A stretch of DNA of 64,000 bases, taken from the NCBI GenBank assembly GCA_009823395.1, contig CM020508.1:4144515-4208514 (forward strand). The letters run 5' to 3'. The position numbers and the translations under genes were made by a program. This DNA is from Thamnaconus septentrionalis (Eukaryota; Chordata; Actinopteri; Tetraodontiformes; Monacanthidae). Below the pieces are notes generated by a model that was given only the letters and a program-made list of their open reading frames with translations, was not told the DNA's origin and ran no database searches. Position 1 is the first letter of the stretch; each line of letters begins with the position of its first letter. This document shows, piece after piece, positions 50,522 to 61,919 of this stretch.

Positions 50522-51576
50522 CTACTGGTGAATTCCCTTTAGTCGCAACGGACCATAGTCCGCCTTATAAATTTGGCCTGCATTCTGCAAGGAGAACCTA
50601 TTCAGGCATACTGGCTCCAATCCTGGATGGTCCACCATGCATTTGAGGTCCCCCTCAACCTCCCGCAGGCATCTGCTAACCTACAAGATATTACAAAGTA
50701 TAAATACCATTGTGTCTCAAAGATGTATGCAATAAACCATAATCAAGACAAACTAGATTTCATTTTTGATATCTTGAATCTTACCTGTGGTATCTCCAAG
50801 CAGCATACATTTTCCTTCTCCGTGGGCATGGTGACAGAAGCACCTGTCAAAAGAAAAAAAGTGATAATTTCACCTGAATGAAAGTTTGCCAACACAAGCA
50901 GAGTTGGATAAGACTTGTGACATTTGTCTAATGTTGAGATGGAGAACAGTGGCATTTTAAGCAACATGGCACTGCCTCTAATTTTGACCATGACATATTG
51001 TGGATACAGACATATTTAAACTTAAGTTAAACAAACAAAACAAAAAAAGTACATTCAAAATACCTAGGAAAAAAAGGCTGTTCGTTTTTATGTTAAGACA
51101 GCTCTGCTGAAAACGTTGCAAGACTTTATATATATAGTTTTTGCCTAGTTACATAGTTTGATAGTTAAGTATCCTTTTAGTTTTAGCATTATGCTGGTAG
51201 CAGTCTGAGTATTTGCTGGGGTTATTAACAGCCCCGTGACGACAACTTTTTTTAAATTTTATTTTTTATCAGTAGACTTCAAAAATATACGGAGGAGAGA
51301 TAAGTATAACGTTACTACACTGTTTAGAAAAATGCTCATTCACCAGAAGACGAGACAGCGGCGACGAAGCCGTTAGCATGAGCTAACGTGTAAGTAACAG
51401 TGTAACAACACACAAAGTAAAAACTTTAAAATATAAAGACGCACAGTATTTGTATCTTACCACTCTAAAATGTCCTGCTGCAGTCGCTGAGTCCGTATTT
51501 CTGCCGAAGCCTCTCCCTCCGGGTCAGACTCTGGCTCAAACTGGTACGGTTGCACCACACTGCTTCTACTGGCCAT
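50522..51576 (-). pseudogene. P2X7 ballast-domain-like protein, broken
   Basis: Three exons can be read on the minus strand. Exon 1 (51,461-51,576) starts MASRSSVVQPYQFEPESDPE and ends in phase 2. Exon 2 (50,785-50,843) contains MPTEKENVCCLEIPQ. Exon 3 (50,522-50,680) contains CLREVEGDLKCMVDHPG and LEPVCLNRFSLQNAGQIYKA and stops at 50,522. The QPYxFEP start, WCxC, MPTEKEN-CC and HPG--PVCLN motifs belong to the cysteine-rich zinc-binding cytoplasmic ballast domain of P2X7 receptors, which fish genomes carry as many small stand-alone genes. After the exon 1-2 junction the frame reads WCFCH and must then shift by one base to reach MPTEK; the normal GxC part is missing. The last exon also stops early. 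No channel part is present. Confidence 0.75.
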
Positions 51577-51689
51577 GACCGAGTCGCTTTGCATTCACAA
51601 CATTAGCACATGACTACCGGAGCCGAAGCCACAGCCCCTTCGAGAGAGAAGGGTGTGGCCTAGGCGTGGCCAGGTGCAGCTCATTACAT

Positions 51690-52242
51690 AAAAGTGACAC
51701 GCCCTAAAACAGGCTGTTCTGAACAGAGCGTCCGGCAGGTGACGACCACTGCGCCAGGAGCTGGATTGTGCTGTCCTGGGAGTCTTGGTGTCATCGCTTT
51801 GTCCCACCACCACGCCTAGGACCTGGACTTGTTCCATTGACAGATTGTTCATCGAGCTAGGCTCTTGCCTTCCAAAGCATGGACAATTACAGCCTACGTG
51901 GACAGCAGCCTTGAATTATTTCCTATTCTTTGTGTCTATTTCCATTTTGTGAATGCCTGGTTGGTGTATCTGTTTTTCACTCTGTCCTGTCTGCCGCCCT
52001 GGCTCACTTTGCTCCTTTCTCTCTTTCTCTGTCTCTCCTCTATTATTGTATTTCACCCCCAACTACTCATAGGCAGATGATGGCCCTCTGGAGTCTGGTT
52101 CTGCCCTAGGTTTCTTCCCACAGGGGAGTTTTTCCCAGCCACTGTCACATCTTGCTTGCTCCGGGGGCCCGGTTGGTTCTCTCTGATTGTATAAAGTGCT
52201 TTGAGACGCCTTTGGTTGTGATTTAGCGCTGTACAAATAAAG

Positions 52243-52276
<34 letters not shown>
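51690..52276 (+). mobile_element. 3' end of a fish LINE/SINE-type repeat with (TTA)n tail
   Basis: The segment from about 52,065 (GGCAGATGATGGCCC, CTGGTTCTGCCCTAGGTTTC, GGGGAGTTTTTCCCAGCCAC, AAGTGCTTTGAGACGCCTTT, TTTAGCGCTGTACAAATAAA) is the familiar 3' region of a widespread fish retroposon, followed by a TTA array at 52,240-52,276. The left limit is uncertain. There is no coding part. Confidence 0.7.
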
Positions 52277-52282
<6 letters not shown>

Positions 52283-53167
52283 ATTAAACCTGCACAAAAT
52301 GAGACGTTCTGTGTCTTATGTCTTGCTGTCGTGTATGCGGCAAAATCTCGGTTCGCTCCACCAAATCTCACTCCAAGGTTTTCTGAAAAGGTGGCAGCTC
52401 TGGTATATGTACCAAATTCCATGCTTGTATCACAATGTGAACGATTATTTCATTATCTGCTCCACTAACAGGGCTGCTTAAAGCTGAGAGTGATCAAGAG
52501 CTCACTCTTCATTAGCGAAAGTAGCCTCCGCCATTTTCGTTTGCTGCTGAAAAGAACAAGCGATCCTGACTCATAGCCTACTACGCAAGCTACGCAGCCA
52601 GGACGTAGTTGTTGTGAATGGGTTGCGCAATGGTATTGCTGGCAGCTACGTAGATTACGGCTTTGAACGAAGAACTCTCTGGAAACGAAGGTGAGTTCCC
52701 GTCGAAAATAAAGTTACGTTCATGTCAACTCAGAAATACGGGGGGAACCCCGTGCCTTATCGATTGGACGCACCATTTCCTCGTCAAATACGGGACAATT
52801 CTGCATTTTAAGGGAGGGTTGGAACCTTTAACCATGATGCGGGTAACGCGGTTGGCAGCTTACCGGGGGTTGGGGTCGGGAATGAATCGCTGCAAACACC
52901 ATCAGGTTCATCTTTTACGGGAAGAAGACCAGGGCGAACAAAATAGGAGTCAAGCTAGCCCAATTGGATTTTTCTTGCTTCCTGTTTTCTTTTTCTTTTT
53001 TTCTTTGCTTTTGGCGCTCCACTTTTGTGTTTAGAACTGCTCCCACTCTTCTGTTCTGTTGACAAGCGATTAATGACGTTAATATCGTCCATCATACGGA
53101 CGGCGTTGAGGGACGGCTGGTGATGACGTTACAACCTGGTATGCTGTAAATGGGGAATACGTTAGGA
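52277..53167. other. Unassigned sequence
   Basis: No gene or repeat recognised. Short frames (for example 52,663-53,034) lack domains and splice support. Confidence 0.5.
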
Positions 53168-54060
53168 CAGGGGTCGGCAACTTTTACCACTCAGAGCCAT
53201 TTGGACTCGTTTCCCCCCATAAAATAACACACTTGGCGCCACAAAGCCCTTTTTATATTTAAAATGGAATAACAATGCATTTTATTTATTTATTTTATTG
53301 CCTTCACGTTTTTTCGTATAAACTGCGCTTCCGCAACCTTCACGATATATATTCAAAAAAAACAAAAAACAAACAAACACAACATTCACCTGGAGCCGGG
53401 GAGCATTACTGCCTCTTTAAGAAGGTGACGGAGACCTGAGGATGTGGGGATTTCTGCAACTGTCTCTTTCTCGGGGTGAGTTCGGGGAGAAAGCCAATGT
53501 GCATGTTTATTTGACAGAAATAAACAAAAAACAAAAAAAATCCGAAGGAAATTAAACGTCGGGTGATTGACATTTACACCAACGTTACAATATCTGGCGA
53601 TCTAGGTCGCACAATGCGGCAGGGTGACCAGAGCCCAATTTGCGCTTCTGACTCATTGGGTGCCGCATTTCTCTGCGTTTTTGCGCCTGCAAATCATCAG
53701 CTCAAAAACCTTTGTCTCCACACCGTCTTGTTGCGTGCATTCTTTGCAGTCTTCGCTGTGCTATGTTACCAAGCTGCTATTTCTGTACACCGGGCTCCAG
53801 GTCTTCTTCTTCTTCCGCCTTCAGGGAGTAAAACCACAGCACCACCTGAGGCCTGGGATAATTTTTTTCCAGTGTTTCCGTGTACATGCGTGCATATATT
53901 TTTGGAGACAGCTTTGCGTAATCTTTTTTTTTTTTTTCCCATTTGTTTTTCTTTAAACGCTGTTTTTTTGTGTGTTTGTTCTTTTTAAAGAAAGTTCCTC
54001 TCCTTTCATTTAAGTCATAAAAAGGGCTTAAATGTATTTCCATTTTATTCGGGTATTAAT

Positions 54061-54091
<31 letters not shown>

Positions 54092-54124
54092 TCAACGCTA
54101 AAGGGAGCCACTGCAGAGGCGCAG
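53168..54124 (+). mobile_element. hAT-like DNA transposon remnant
   Basis: The left end reads CAGGGGTCGGCAAC, then CCACTCAGAGCCATTTGGAC, a typical hAT terminal and subterminal sequence. The GGGAGCCACTGCAGAGGCGC stretch at 54,102-54,121 looks like the usual inner part of the right end, but the final inverted repeat is missing. An ATTT run lies at about 54,055-54,092. Where the element breaks off, homology to the region upstream of slc34a2 begins, so it marks the edge of the duplicated block. Confidence 0.55.
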
Positions 54125-54129
54125 ACCCA

Positions 54130-56283
54130 TTTTTTCTCCTTGCTGGTTTATTTTAATCGAGAGGAGACACAAATTGTGTCTTCAAGCAGAACAAATTTTG
54201 GAACACTTGCCCTTAAATGCCGGTAATATTATAAAAGCAAAGAAAACTTAACATATTTGACGCCACTGACTAAGTATTAATTAATTTAAAATTTAAAAAA
54301 ATGAGCGACGCAAGGGAAGGAGCGGAGTTGTGGATCAGTGACGGTCATAGGCGTAAGTCCCAGGGGGGACGCAGGGGACATGTCCCCCCCTTCAATAACC
54401 ATACCCCCCCCCAAAAAAAAAAAAATCCCGTTATAAACACAAATGACATTTTCTAACAGTACAGTAACATTTTAATGGTGTGTAATACACGCCATGCTAC
54501 TTAAAAACACGATATGAACTATTTAAAGATTACAACCCCCCCACGCGAGCCTCGCAGTGGTTTTTATCCAATCTCTCTCTTCAGGCATTGACACTCCCCG
54601 GCTCAAGTAACACACAAGGCTGATGCTCGCGGTGAGCGTGTGTAAAGTCGCCCTCGATAAAAGACTGGATAACTAATAGTTTATTTATTCCTTCACTTCA
54701 ACAAACACACAGAAAAAAATTAAAAGCAAAGTTTGAACTCCTTTGTCCAAAGTCTGACGGCATGTTTTAAATGCGTTTTACGCAGCTAGCAAGTTAAGCA
54801 TCCATGCGGCGCGCGCGTGCACACACACAAACACACACACACACAGCGCCAAGGATAGAATAAGTTGTTTATTACTCCGCCGTGGTGAGGCGAGCCACTG
54901 TAAACATGCCCTTATTGTTCAGATTTATGAATTCATTGACGTAGAAAATCATTTATTCGAGTTTTATGACTTTGAAGCGGTTCACTTGAACAGATCCAGT
55001 TTCTAATTATATTCTGTTAATTTACACTCTTTCACACTTTTTCCATTAATTTGTATCTAAAATACTGGATATTTAGTTCATAGTGTTCATTCAAGCCAAA
55101 ACGTTTTTCATGTATTAAAGGAAAATTGAAAAAAACATATTTGGTTCTTTTATTTAGTGGTCTGGCACATTATACCCACATGTCTACCATAGTTATTATT
55201 GTTATCAATCCACCTCAAAGGATACATTTGTGTACATGGATGGCTCTTCAGTTCCAATGAAGAAAAGATTGTATTTTATCTATCGTTCTAGTTGCACTTT
55301 ATAATTTAAATGTATACAGGTGTGTATATTTGACATTTGTAGCATGTTCATTTGCACTTTATATTTAAAATGTATAAAAGTTTGTTTTCTTTTTTTACGT
55401 TGTGTTTTATAATCAGTTGCACTTTATAATTTTAATCTGTGTCTTCAGATTTCATCTTGTTGCTGGTTGCTTGAATAAAACAGATGTTGGAAGAGTAGTT
55501 TGATCTTGTATAGTTATTCACTGAAGTGTTTCTTCTAGTTTTAGAACTTGTATTGAGCTTTTAGTTCTTGTTAAGCTGCTGTAATCGTGATCAGACCAGT
55601 GTTAATGGTTAGCAAAGAAATTCTGTTTGGGCTTAACTGGTGCAATTGAAACCCACCAACCAATACCACTTGGAAATATCACAATACAGCAAAAAATATA
55701 GCATTTATTTTTAATGTCCCCCACAGGAATTACTCTCTGAAATGTTACTGTTTATTGTTCCCCCCAACAATGAAGAGGGATTTTCGCCCCTGGTGATGGT
55801 TTCACCTGTGGCGGAGAAGCTCTGGGCTGCGCGTCGAGGAAGCTTCATCTGGATCACCTGTTGCTGCCTCCGAGGCTCCACCTCCTCTATAGCACCGCCC
55901 TCCTCCATCCTTCCCCCTGCCGTGCGCGACGCGCGCGCTCCCACACGATCTACTTTTTTTTGTTTTTTGTTTTTCTAAAAATGCGATTTTTTCTCCTTTT
56001 ACAGGCATGGGTAAATTGGATTATGTTAATTATTATTGTTGTTATTTATTTTATTATTGAAATCTCCCCAAATCCACACCCAGACCTACAAAAACAACCT
56101 GAAATGTTGTAAATGAGCTGGCAAAAAAACCAAAAACAATCAAGTGTCAATTCCAGCGTCTGTTGTTACTGTTCTTAGCATGATTAGCCTGTACCCCTCA
56201 ACAACAGCACACGGAGGAACAATACATTGTGTTTTCCAGCATGTGTACAGGTAGACATTGGTGCCACTTTTAAACCACAGTTA
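54130..56283. repeat. slc34a2 upstream segment, duplicate copy C2
   Basis: The flanks (54,130-54,345 and 55,793-56,283) match 61,940-62,285 and 62,285-63,890 in the same order. They include the GC-rich noncoding first-exon block (55,806-55,950) and the TTTACAGGCATGGGTAA landmark. A 1,447-base hAT-like element splits it. About 1.1 kb is missing at about 56,156 (CCAG joined to CGTCTGTTGTT), relative to 62,630-63,770. On the minus strand it sits where the promoter of the broken 47.7-49.5 kb copy would be. Confidence 0.85.
54346..55792. mobile_element. Nonautonomous hAT-like insertion with 8-bp target duplication
   Basis: The left end CATAGGCGTAAGTCCC and the inverted right end CAGGGGCGAAAATCCC agree at 12 of 16 positions. 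The element is flanked by GTGACGGT (54,338-54,345) and GTGATGGT (55,793-55,800), an 8-base target duplication with one mismatch, as hAT elements make. The undisrupted counterpart near 62,260 reads GTGATGGG. No transposase-like frame is present inside. Confidence 0.75.
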
Positions 56284-56700
56284 AAAAGAAAATTGATTCA
56301 GGTATGCAACTTGTGTCATGGGACACCAATTTAAATTTTTAAGAGAACTTATTTTCCAGATTACACAGATTTAAATGGGACATTACATTTTTAACATTTA
56401 AATGGGAAAATGGTAGCTTAGTCAATGGAAAATAAAAGTGTTATTTTCCTTTTGGTGCCTTAACAATGTTACTTTTAATCTAAAATCTGTATGGTGCTTT
56501 GATCAAACCTTAGCTGCAACAACCTAGAACATAGCAACCGACATAAAAGAAACCATTTGAAATTTTGATGATACTGTAGACATCTGAGGTGCAACTGTGA
56601 GCATCATGGTGACATTTTAAATATCAAGTGAGAGTCATCTGCATAGAGCTCAGGCAGGATTAAAAAGGGGGACTTCAACCTACGCTTTAAAAATACAAAT

Positions 56701-56706
56701 TTTATT
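56701..56706 (-). terminator. slc34a2: Polyadenylation signal of slc34a2
   Basis: TTTATT on the plus strand gives AATAAA on the minus strand about 410 bases after the stop codon at 57,114. It is the first clear signal downstream of the gene. Confidence 0.55.
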
Positions 56707-57113
56707 ATTCACAAACATTATGCAATATTAAATACTGAGAAACAAAACACACATTTATGATACATACACACAAATGCTACATCAGACATTTTGGCATAAC
56801 CAAGTTCAAAGATGAACATCATCCTAAAGGCCTCTTAACTCGTATCATACATAAATAAAGATAAAATCGAAAAAGCGTGACATCCTATAACAGAGTATCA
56901 GAAATTATACTTTAAAAAGATAAAATTCAAAGAAAACAGATTTTATATATGTCCAACACTTCCCCAGCATTATGGAGGACCGTGTTTACATCGGTGCTCA
57001 GTTCATTGTCCCAAAAAAGGAAGAATCAGAATCATACGACACCCTGAGGAGTGGAGAACAAGCGTGTTCCAAGTACAGAGTTCAATTGCACAGAGTTGGT
57101 TACATCAGGAATT

Positions 57114-57640
57114 TTAAAATTGTGTTACATAGTTAAAATCCTTTTCCTCGTCCTTGGACATGGCCGGATTGTCGTAGATCTTGATGTCCTTTGTCTCCAT
57201 TTGCTCAACACTTGTGCAACACTTGCACTTGCAACAGCAGCAGCAGTGCTTTCCGCAGCCCGTCAGGCACGAGGTCACCACGGCGCCCCACGGTGCCATT
57301 GAGTGCAAGGGGCGGGCAGGAAGTCCCATGAGCGCAACACTCTGGGCAGGCGGTCCGGCCAGCGGCTCTGCATCACATTGATGATGATGACCACAATGAG
57401 CAGCAGCGCCGCGAGGGCACGGCCACGCCCACCAGGACCTGCCAGCCGGCCATGGACAGGCCAAATACGGTCAGGGGGAACACCAGGAAGCAAAGGATGA
57501 GGTAAAGGATGGCAAACCAGCGGTATTTTGGCTGTGCGGTTCCCCAGCCCTCTGGCCAGCCTGATGGGCAGCCTCATGAAAGGGATGGGGTACCAAATTA
57601 CGATGCCAAAAATGTTGAAGAAGAAATGGCAGAGTGCAAT
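57114..57640 (-). CDS. slc34a2: slc34a2 last exon, three single-base frameshifts
   Basis: The exon starts [20 protein letters not shown] as expected. An extra A at 57,526-57,529 (AAAATACC) breaks the frame before [16 protein letters not shown] base is missing near 57,414, just before [17 protein letters not shown], and another in the C run near 57,309-57,312, before [14 protein letters not shown]. The net change of minus one makes 528 bases from 527, restoring a whole number of codons through to the TAA at 57,116-57,114. Confidence 0.85.
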
Positions 57641-60506
57641 CTGAAGGAGAACATAAGGGAAAATAAAAAAAAAGGTTGTTTTAAGAATCTGCATACTGAA
57701 TAAAGACTCCTAGTCCTGGTTCCAACTTTTTACCATTTCCTCTACACTTCAAAATGGGAAAAGGGGGATACATCATCTTTAGTCTCTTGCAGACTAAAGA
57801 TGATGTACTTCTTTTTGTTTTTTGTCTTTGAATGACTATAAAATCCTAACCAGAAGCTCCCTGCTCAGAACTCGGCATCAACGATTGGACTTGAGGGGTT
57901 AAATCACACAGCGATTCACAAGCTCAGCAATGCTGAGGTAGCAGCTCAAATGTGGAGGACAAGATTTGCATTGTTCCGCATGCGTGACAATCAGTAGAAC
58001 TTCAATAGAGTCGATAAAGACAGTCCACTGCATGTGAAGGGTGAACCTCAAAAGTTATTGTTTAGAGTCCCAGTCAGAACAAAGGTATGGGAGAATTAAC
58101 ACTAAAAGTGAAGCAGGAGACAAAAACCAAAATCCATGTTTGCATCGTCCAAGCTAAAAGCCAACATATTTATCAAAGGAGAAACTGAGGAGTCTAATCA
58201 CTGGGGCAGTGTAGTTGAGCGCTGTCAGAATGTTCACGGTCAGAGGCAGTGTAACTTAGAGAATTTGGATTCCTGGATGAACATCTTTTCGTACCACGTC
58301 GTCTTACCTGCAAGGAGTTGGCCAGCCGATCCCCTGTGCTGGCCATGGCTGCCAGGATACTGGTGGTTGTTGTCCCAATATTTGACCCCAGCGTCAGAGG
58401 GTAGGCTCTCTCCAGGCTAATGACTCCGATACCTGATGAAAGAAGGCAGAGGCGTTATAAATAATTCCTGAAGGGGAAAAAGAAGAAAAATAAATAAATG
58501 AGAGAAAAAATCTGGAAAACAGCCAGCTTACCGACGAGAGGCGTTATAGCCGAGGTGAAGACGGAGCTGCTCTGGACGATGAAGGTCATACCCGCTCCCA
58601 CCATGATGGCAATGTAGCCCGTGACCCAGCCGAAGGGGAAGGGGAAGTCTGAGATGGGACACAAGTGGGTGAGCAAACGAAACCCTCATGTCTTGCTGAC
58701 TTGGAACGCCATAGCATTTGTGCCTGAGCTTCCTCTCGCCCACACAACAGGACTGGCAGAACCTGGAGGCTGGTCGGAGAGCAGCAGGGTAGATTGACTG
58801 TGCCTGCTCTGCTCATCGGGCAACACCACCAGGCAGATGTGCCGACTATCAAACAGGCGAAGTACAGCAAACACACAGTTGTCTCCTTTTTGCTTTTTTT
58901 CCCACCCACCCTCGTACCTGTGTTGAGCACCTTCTTGATGACCACGGCCACCTGGCCCTTCAGCATGGAGTTGAGCAGCTTGACAATTAAGATGAGGCAG
59001 GTGCAGAGGATGAGCAGCGAAGCAGCTAGTAGGATGAGGCCAATCGCCACGTCCGGAAGGTCAACGTTGGCAAAGATGTGATTGCCTGCAACGTGTAAAA
59101 GGCGTAATTGAGCGTCAGAGCCGCCGGCTTCCGTGTTTTAGGGCTAAAAATAGTCAGCTGTGCATGTATGAGTCACTTTAAAGCAAAAAAAAAAAAAATG
59201 CACGGTGTAGTCCTCTTTTCTTTTTTGTTGGTTTTCTCTCCTCAACACTTTCCCAGCAATTTGGAAATAAAAAAAAACCCAGAAGGTTGCATATTAATCA
59301 GAAGCTGCTTTAAACCCCTTGACCTCACTCAGACACAAAGTATTTCCCTAAAAAACGCAGTCGGGTTGAAGTGAAGAAGGGACCTATTTTATGGTGGAGG
59401 AGCCGGCTGTTGCTGTTGTCTAATGTTTCATACACTCAGAGGGCCTTCAGAATTTGTCACTTACATTTTTCAATGTAATCCGTCAACATCTTGTTCACCT
59501 CCTGCAAGAACTGGTCGCCGACCACATAGCACGGCGAGGTGGCGTTGACGCAGGTTCGCCACTGTCTCGTTTTGCAAAACCTGTAAAACAAAAAAACAAA
59601 TGATAAAGCCTTGTTTAACTAAGTAAATGGAATCGAAGTAGAACAGAAATAAATGCGCAAGTTGGGTCAGTGTTGATGAAATAACATAACATGTCTTCTT
59701 GAGCAAAGTGATCTAACCCTGGAGGCAGCACCAGTCGCCGTGCAAAAACAATATCAGTAATTAAAGAGTTGACCCGGGCAGCACCGTCACGTGTTTTCAA
59801 GCGTGAACCTTCGACAACAGTCTGCTTACCGTGGTGCTGTTTGTGACACACCATCTCTTGACCAGGCTCATGTTTCTGGCTTCAGGGTCGCCAGTGGCGA
59901 TGCGGTCAATGACAGACTTGTCCAGCTAAGAGACGGGCAGAAGATCACAGGGTTGTGGGTCATTACGCTGATTCGGAACAAATTGTGCAGTAAAAAAGGT
60001 GCGACCGTCACGAGGTTTCACAGGCGAGGAGGGCTTTTTCCACTGTGCTACCATGTCGTGGGACAGGCTCTCTACCTGAATGATGGAGTCGGTGAGCGGG
60101 TCGGTGATGACATTGAGCAGTTCGGGGGCGTCCTCGCCCGACTGGATGTTGAAGGTGTCGATGAGGAGTTGGGTGAGCCTGAACAGGACGCCCGTGGCCA
60201 CCTCCAGGGGCAGCAGGATCAGCACAGACAGCCAGTTGAAGAAGTCGTGAACGGTGGCACCAGCGAACGCCCTGAGAAGCGCAGAACAACATTTAGAAAC
60301 TGACCATCATGAAGAGATTTCGTTGATTTTTTTCGTTGATTTTTTTTGTTGGTCGAGCGGTGAATAAGCACCTGCGGAACTCGTTTCTATCTCCCGCCTG
60401 CATCATGGCCACGACGGTGTTAGTGACGGAGGTCCCGATGTTGGAGCCCATGATGATCGGCACGGCCGACTTCACATCCAGCACTGAAGGGGTTTAAGCA
60501 GCATGA

Positions 60507-60545
<39 letters not shown>

Positions 60546-61373
60546 TCGTGCCGACCACTTACATCCTGACGACACCATGCTGACCACGATGGAGGACGAG
60601 GTGCTGGAGCTCTGCACCAGCACGGTGACCATCACGCCGATCACCAGGCCGGCCACTGGGTTGGCCAGCACGGCGTTCTCCTGGAAGATGTCGCCGGCGA
60701 CTTTGCCTGAGCACACGCAAACACACACCGCACGCTGGCGTTAGCTCCTCCGCATAAACACAAGCAGCAGCATTATTAAGTACATTAAAGCCGACATCAT
60801 TCTGGTTTTTGTTTTTTCTTTTAATCATTATTATTATCTTGATTCCCTTCTCACCTCCGACCAGCTGGAAAGCCGAGCTGAGGACGTCCAGCGAGCAGAT
60901 GAAGATGTAGAGGAAGAGCAGGAGCAGAATGAACTTCACAATGCCGGTCAGCACACGCATGACCTTCCCCTTTGTGTCCAACTCTGTGGGGTTAAACACA
61001 GTGATTCAGAACCTCTTCGTCAGCTTTGCTGTAGGGATCTCCGGCCCGCTCGCCATTAAAAGGGCTTTTGTTCCAGCCGCCTCACCTGACCACTTGACGC
61101 CCGTGTCCTTGAGCTCGGGAAGATCCCACGGATCATTTTCCTCCTCGGGCTCCTGGTGCACCAGGTCCGTGGTGGAGTAGTACTGGCGGAATTGTTCACC
61201 CTTAGTGGGCACGTCATCGTCGACTGGCGGGCAGGCGGCAGGTGGGATGGACGAGGAAGCGTTACAAGATGTTGGAAAATCACAAATCAGCCGGTGGACT
61301 TTGATTCCGGAGGAAGGGGGTACCTACCATTTGGCGGCGACGAAGGAGCCGTCCCTCTCTCTCTTGGAGCCAT
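57114..61373 (-). CDS. slc34a2: Sodium-dependent phosphate cotransporter NaPi-IIb
   Basis: Coding exons, 5' to 3': 61373-61328, 61223-61086, 60983-60855, 60706-60563, 60483-60372, 60271-60076, 59925-59830, 59580-59465, 59085-58918, 58648-58532, 58432-58308, 57640-57114. This gives about 637 residues (human 690). It is an electrogenic apical 3 Na+/HPO4 cotransporter. The two inverted QSSS motifs of the SLC34 fold are present ([19 protein letters not shown] near residue 137; [12 protein letters not shown] near 407), each followed by an NIGT stretch. Membrane segments include [20 protein letters not shown] and [19 protein letters not shown]. The loop between exons 7 and 8 carries N-glycosylation sites. 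The tail has a [14 protein letters not shown] cluster, typical of NaPi-IIb and not of NaPi-IIa or IIc. Exons 8 and 12 need single-base corrections. It lies tail-to-tail with sel1l3. Confidence 0.93.
57769..57807. repeat. Perfect 17-bp hairpin in slc34a2 intron 11
   Basis: TACATCATCTTTAGTCT at 57,769-57,785 pairs without mismatch with 57,791-57,807 around a five-base loop (CTTGC). It lies between exons 12 and 11. Confidence 0.9.
58107..59903 (-). repeat. Segment duplicated at 47,730-49,549
   Basis: Exons 11 to 7 of the main slc34a2 copy with their introns match 47,730-49,549 base for base over long stretches, introns included. The copies lie in direct orientation about 10.4 kb apart. Intron similarity this high means the duplication (or a later gene conversion) is recent. 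Confidence 0.9.
59465..59580 (-). CDS. slc34a2: slc34a2 exon 8, one surplus base
   Basis: The exon reads VLQNETVAN in the incoming frame and [20 protein letters not shown] in the outgoing frame, which exon 9 requires. Removing one C of AACCTGC (59,553-59,554) joins them as [11 protein letters not shown]. Length 116 is one more than the phases allow. Confidence 0.75.
60509..60541. repeat. (GT)n microsatellite in slc34a2 intron
   Basis: About 16 GT units between slc34a2 exons 5 and 4. Confidence 0.95.
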
Positions 61374-61659
61374 GACTGTCTGAAGGAAAAATATACGTGC
61401 ACAAACACGGCATTCAAAAATTTATAATGCATTTATAAAAAAAAACAACTACTTAATTGTGTCATAAATGTGTAATTACTGTGTTGACAAGAAGAAAGGT
61501 GAGGCAATTTCCTGTCTGTTCTTTTCTTACTGTGCATCTGCATGTATTTGGTGTAACAGCAGTTTCCCAAACTGAGGGTCTGCACCCATAATAGGTCACT
61601 GGCCACTGATTTACATTAGGTTACTAATTGGCAGATTGCCATTCAGTTTTACTTTTCAG

Positions 61660-61830
61660 GATGTGACAGTGGCGGTCCTGTCACTATGCCTCCAATAGAT
61701 CATGCGCCCTGGCCACTTGACCAAAGGAATGTCCCTTTGGCCGAATGGTGAAGCGCGCATGGCTGTTACCCGGGAGCCTAGGGTTCGAAGCCCACCTGGG
61801 CCCTCTGCGCCTTGCCACAAGGAGTTAAAA
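61660..61830 (+). repeat. tRNA-derived dispersed repeat, plus orientation
   Basis: This contains GGTCCTGTCACTATGCCTCC, a CCAAAGG/CCTTTGG stem (61,721-61,740), TGGCCGAATGG (A-box-like), TTACCCGGGAGCC and GGGTTCGAAGCCC (B-box). It is the inverted counterpart of 45,190-45,375 and lies between the slc34a2 first coding exon and its probable noncoding exon. Confidence 0.7.
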
Positions 61831-61919
61831 TTGTGTCAATCTGTTCATTTCTTATAAATTAAATATACTTCATATTCAATTTAAATCCATGCTATGTCAT
61901 CTTGTGAGCATGAATACGG

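Noticed and set aside
57769..57807. MicroRNA precursor
   Set aside because: The stem is only 17 bp with a five-base loop, shorter than a Dicer substrate of usual size.
61660..61830. A possible tRNA gene
   Set aside because: A-box and B-box-like motifs are present, but the sequence does not fold into a full cloverleaf by eye and recurs as part of a larger dispersed repeat.
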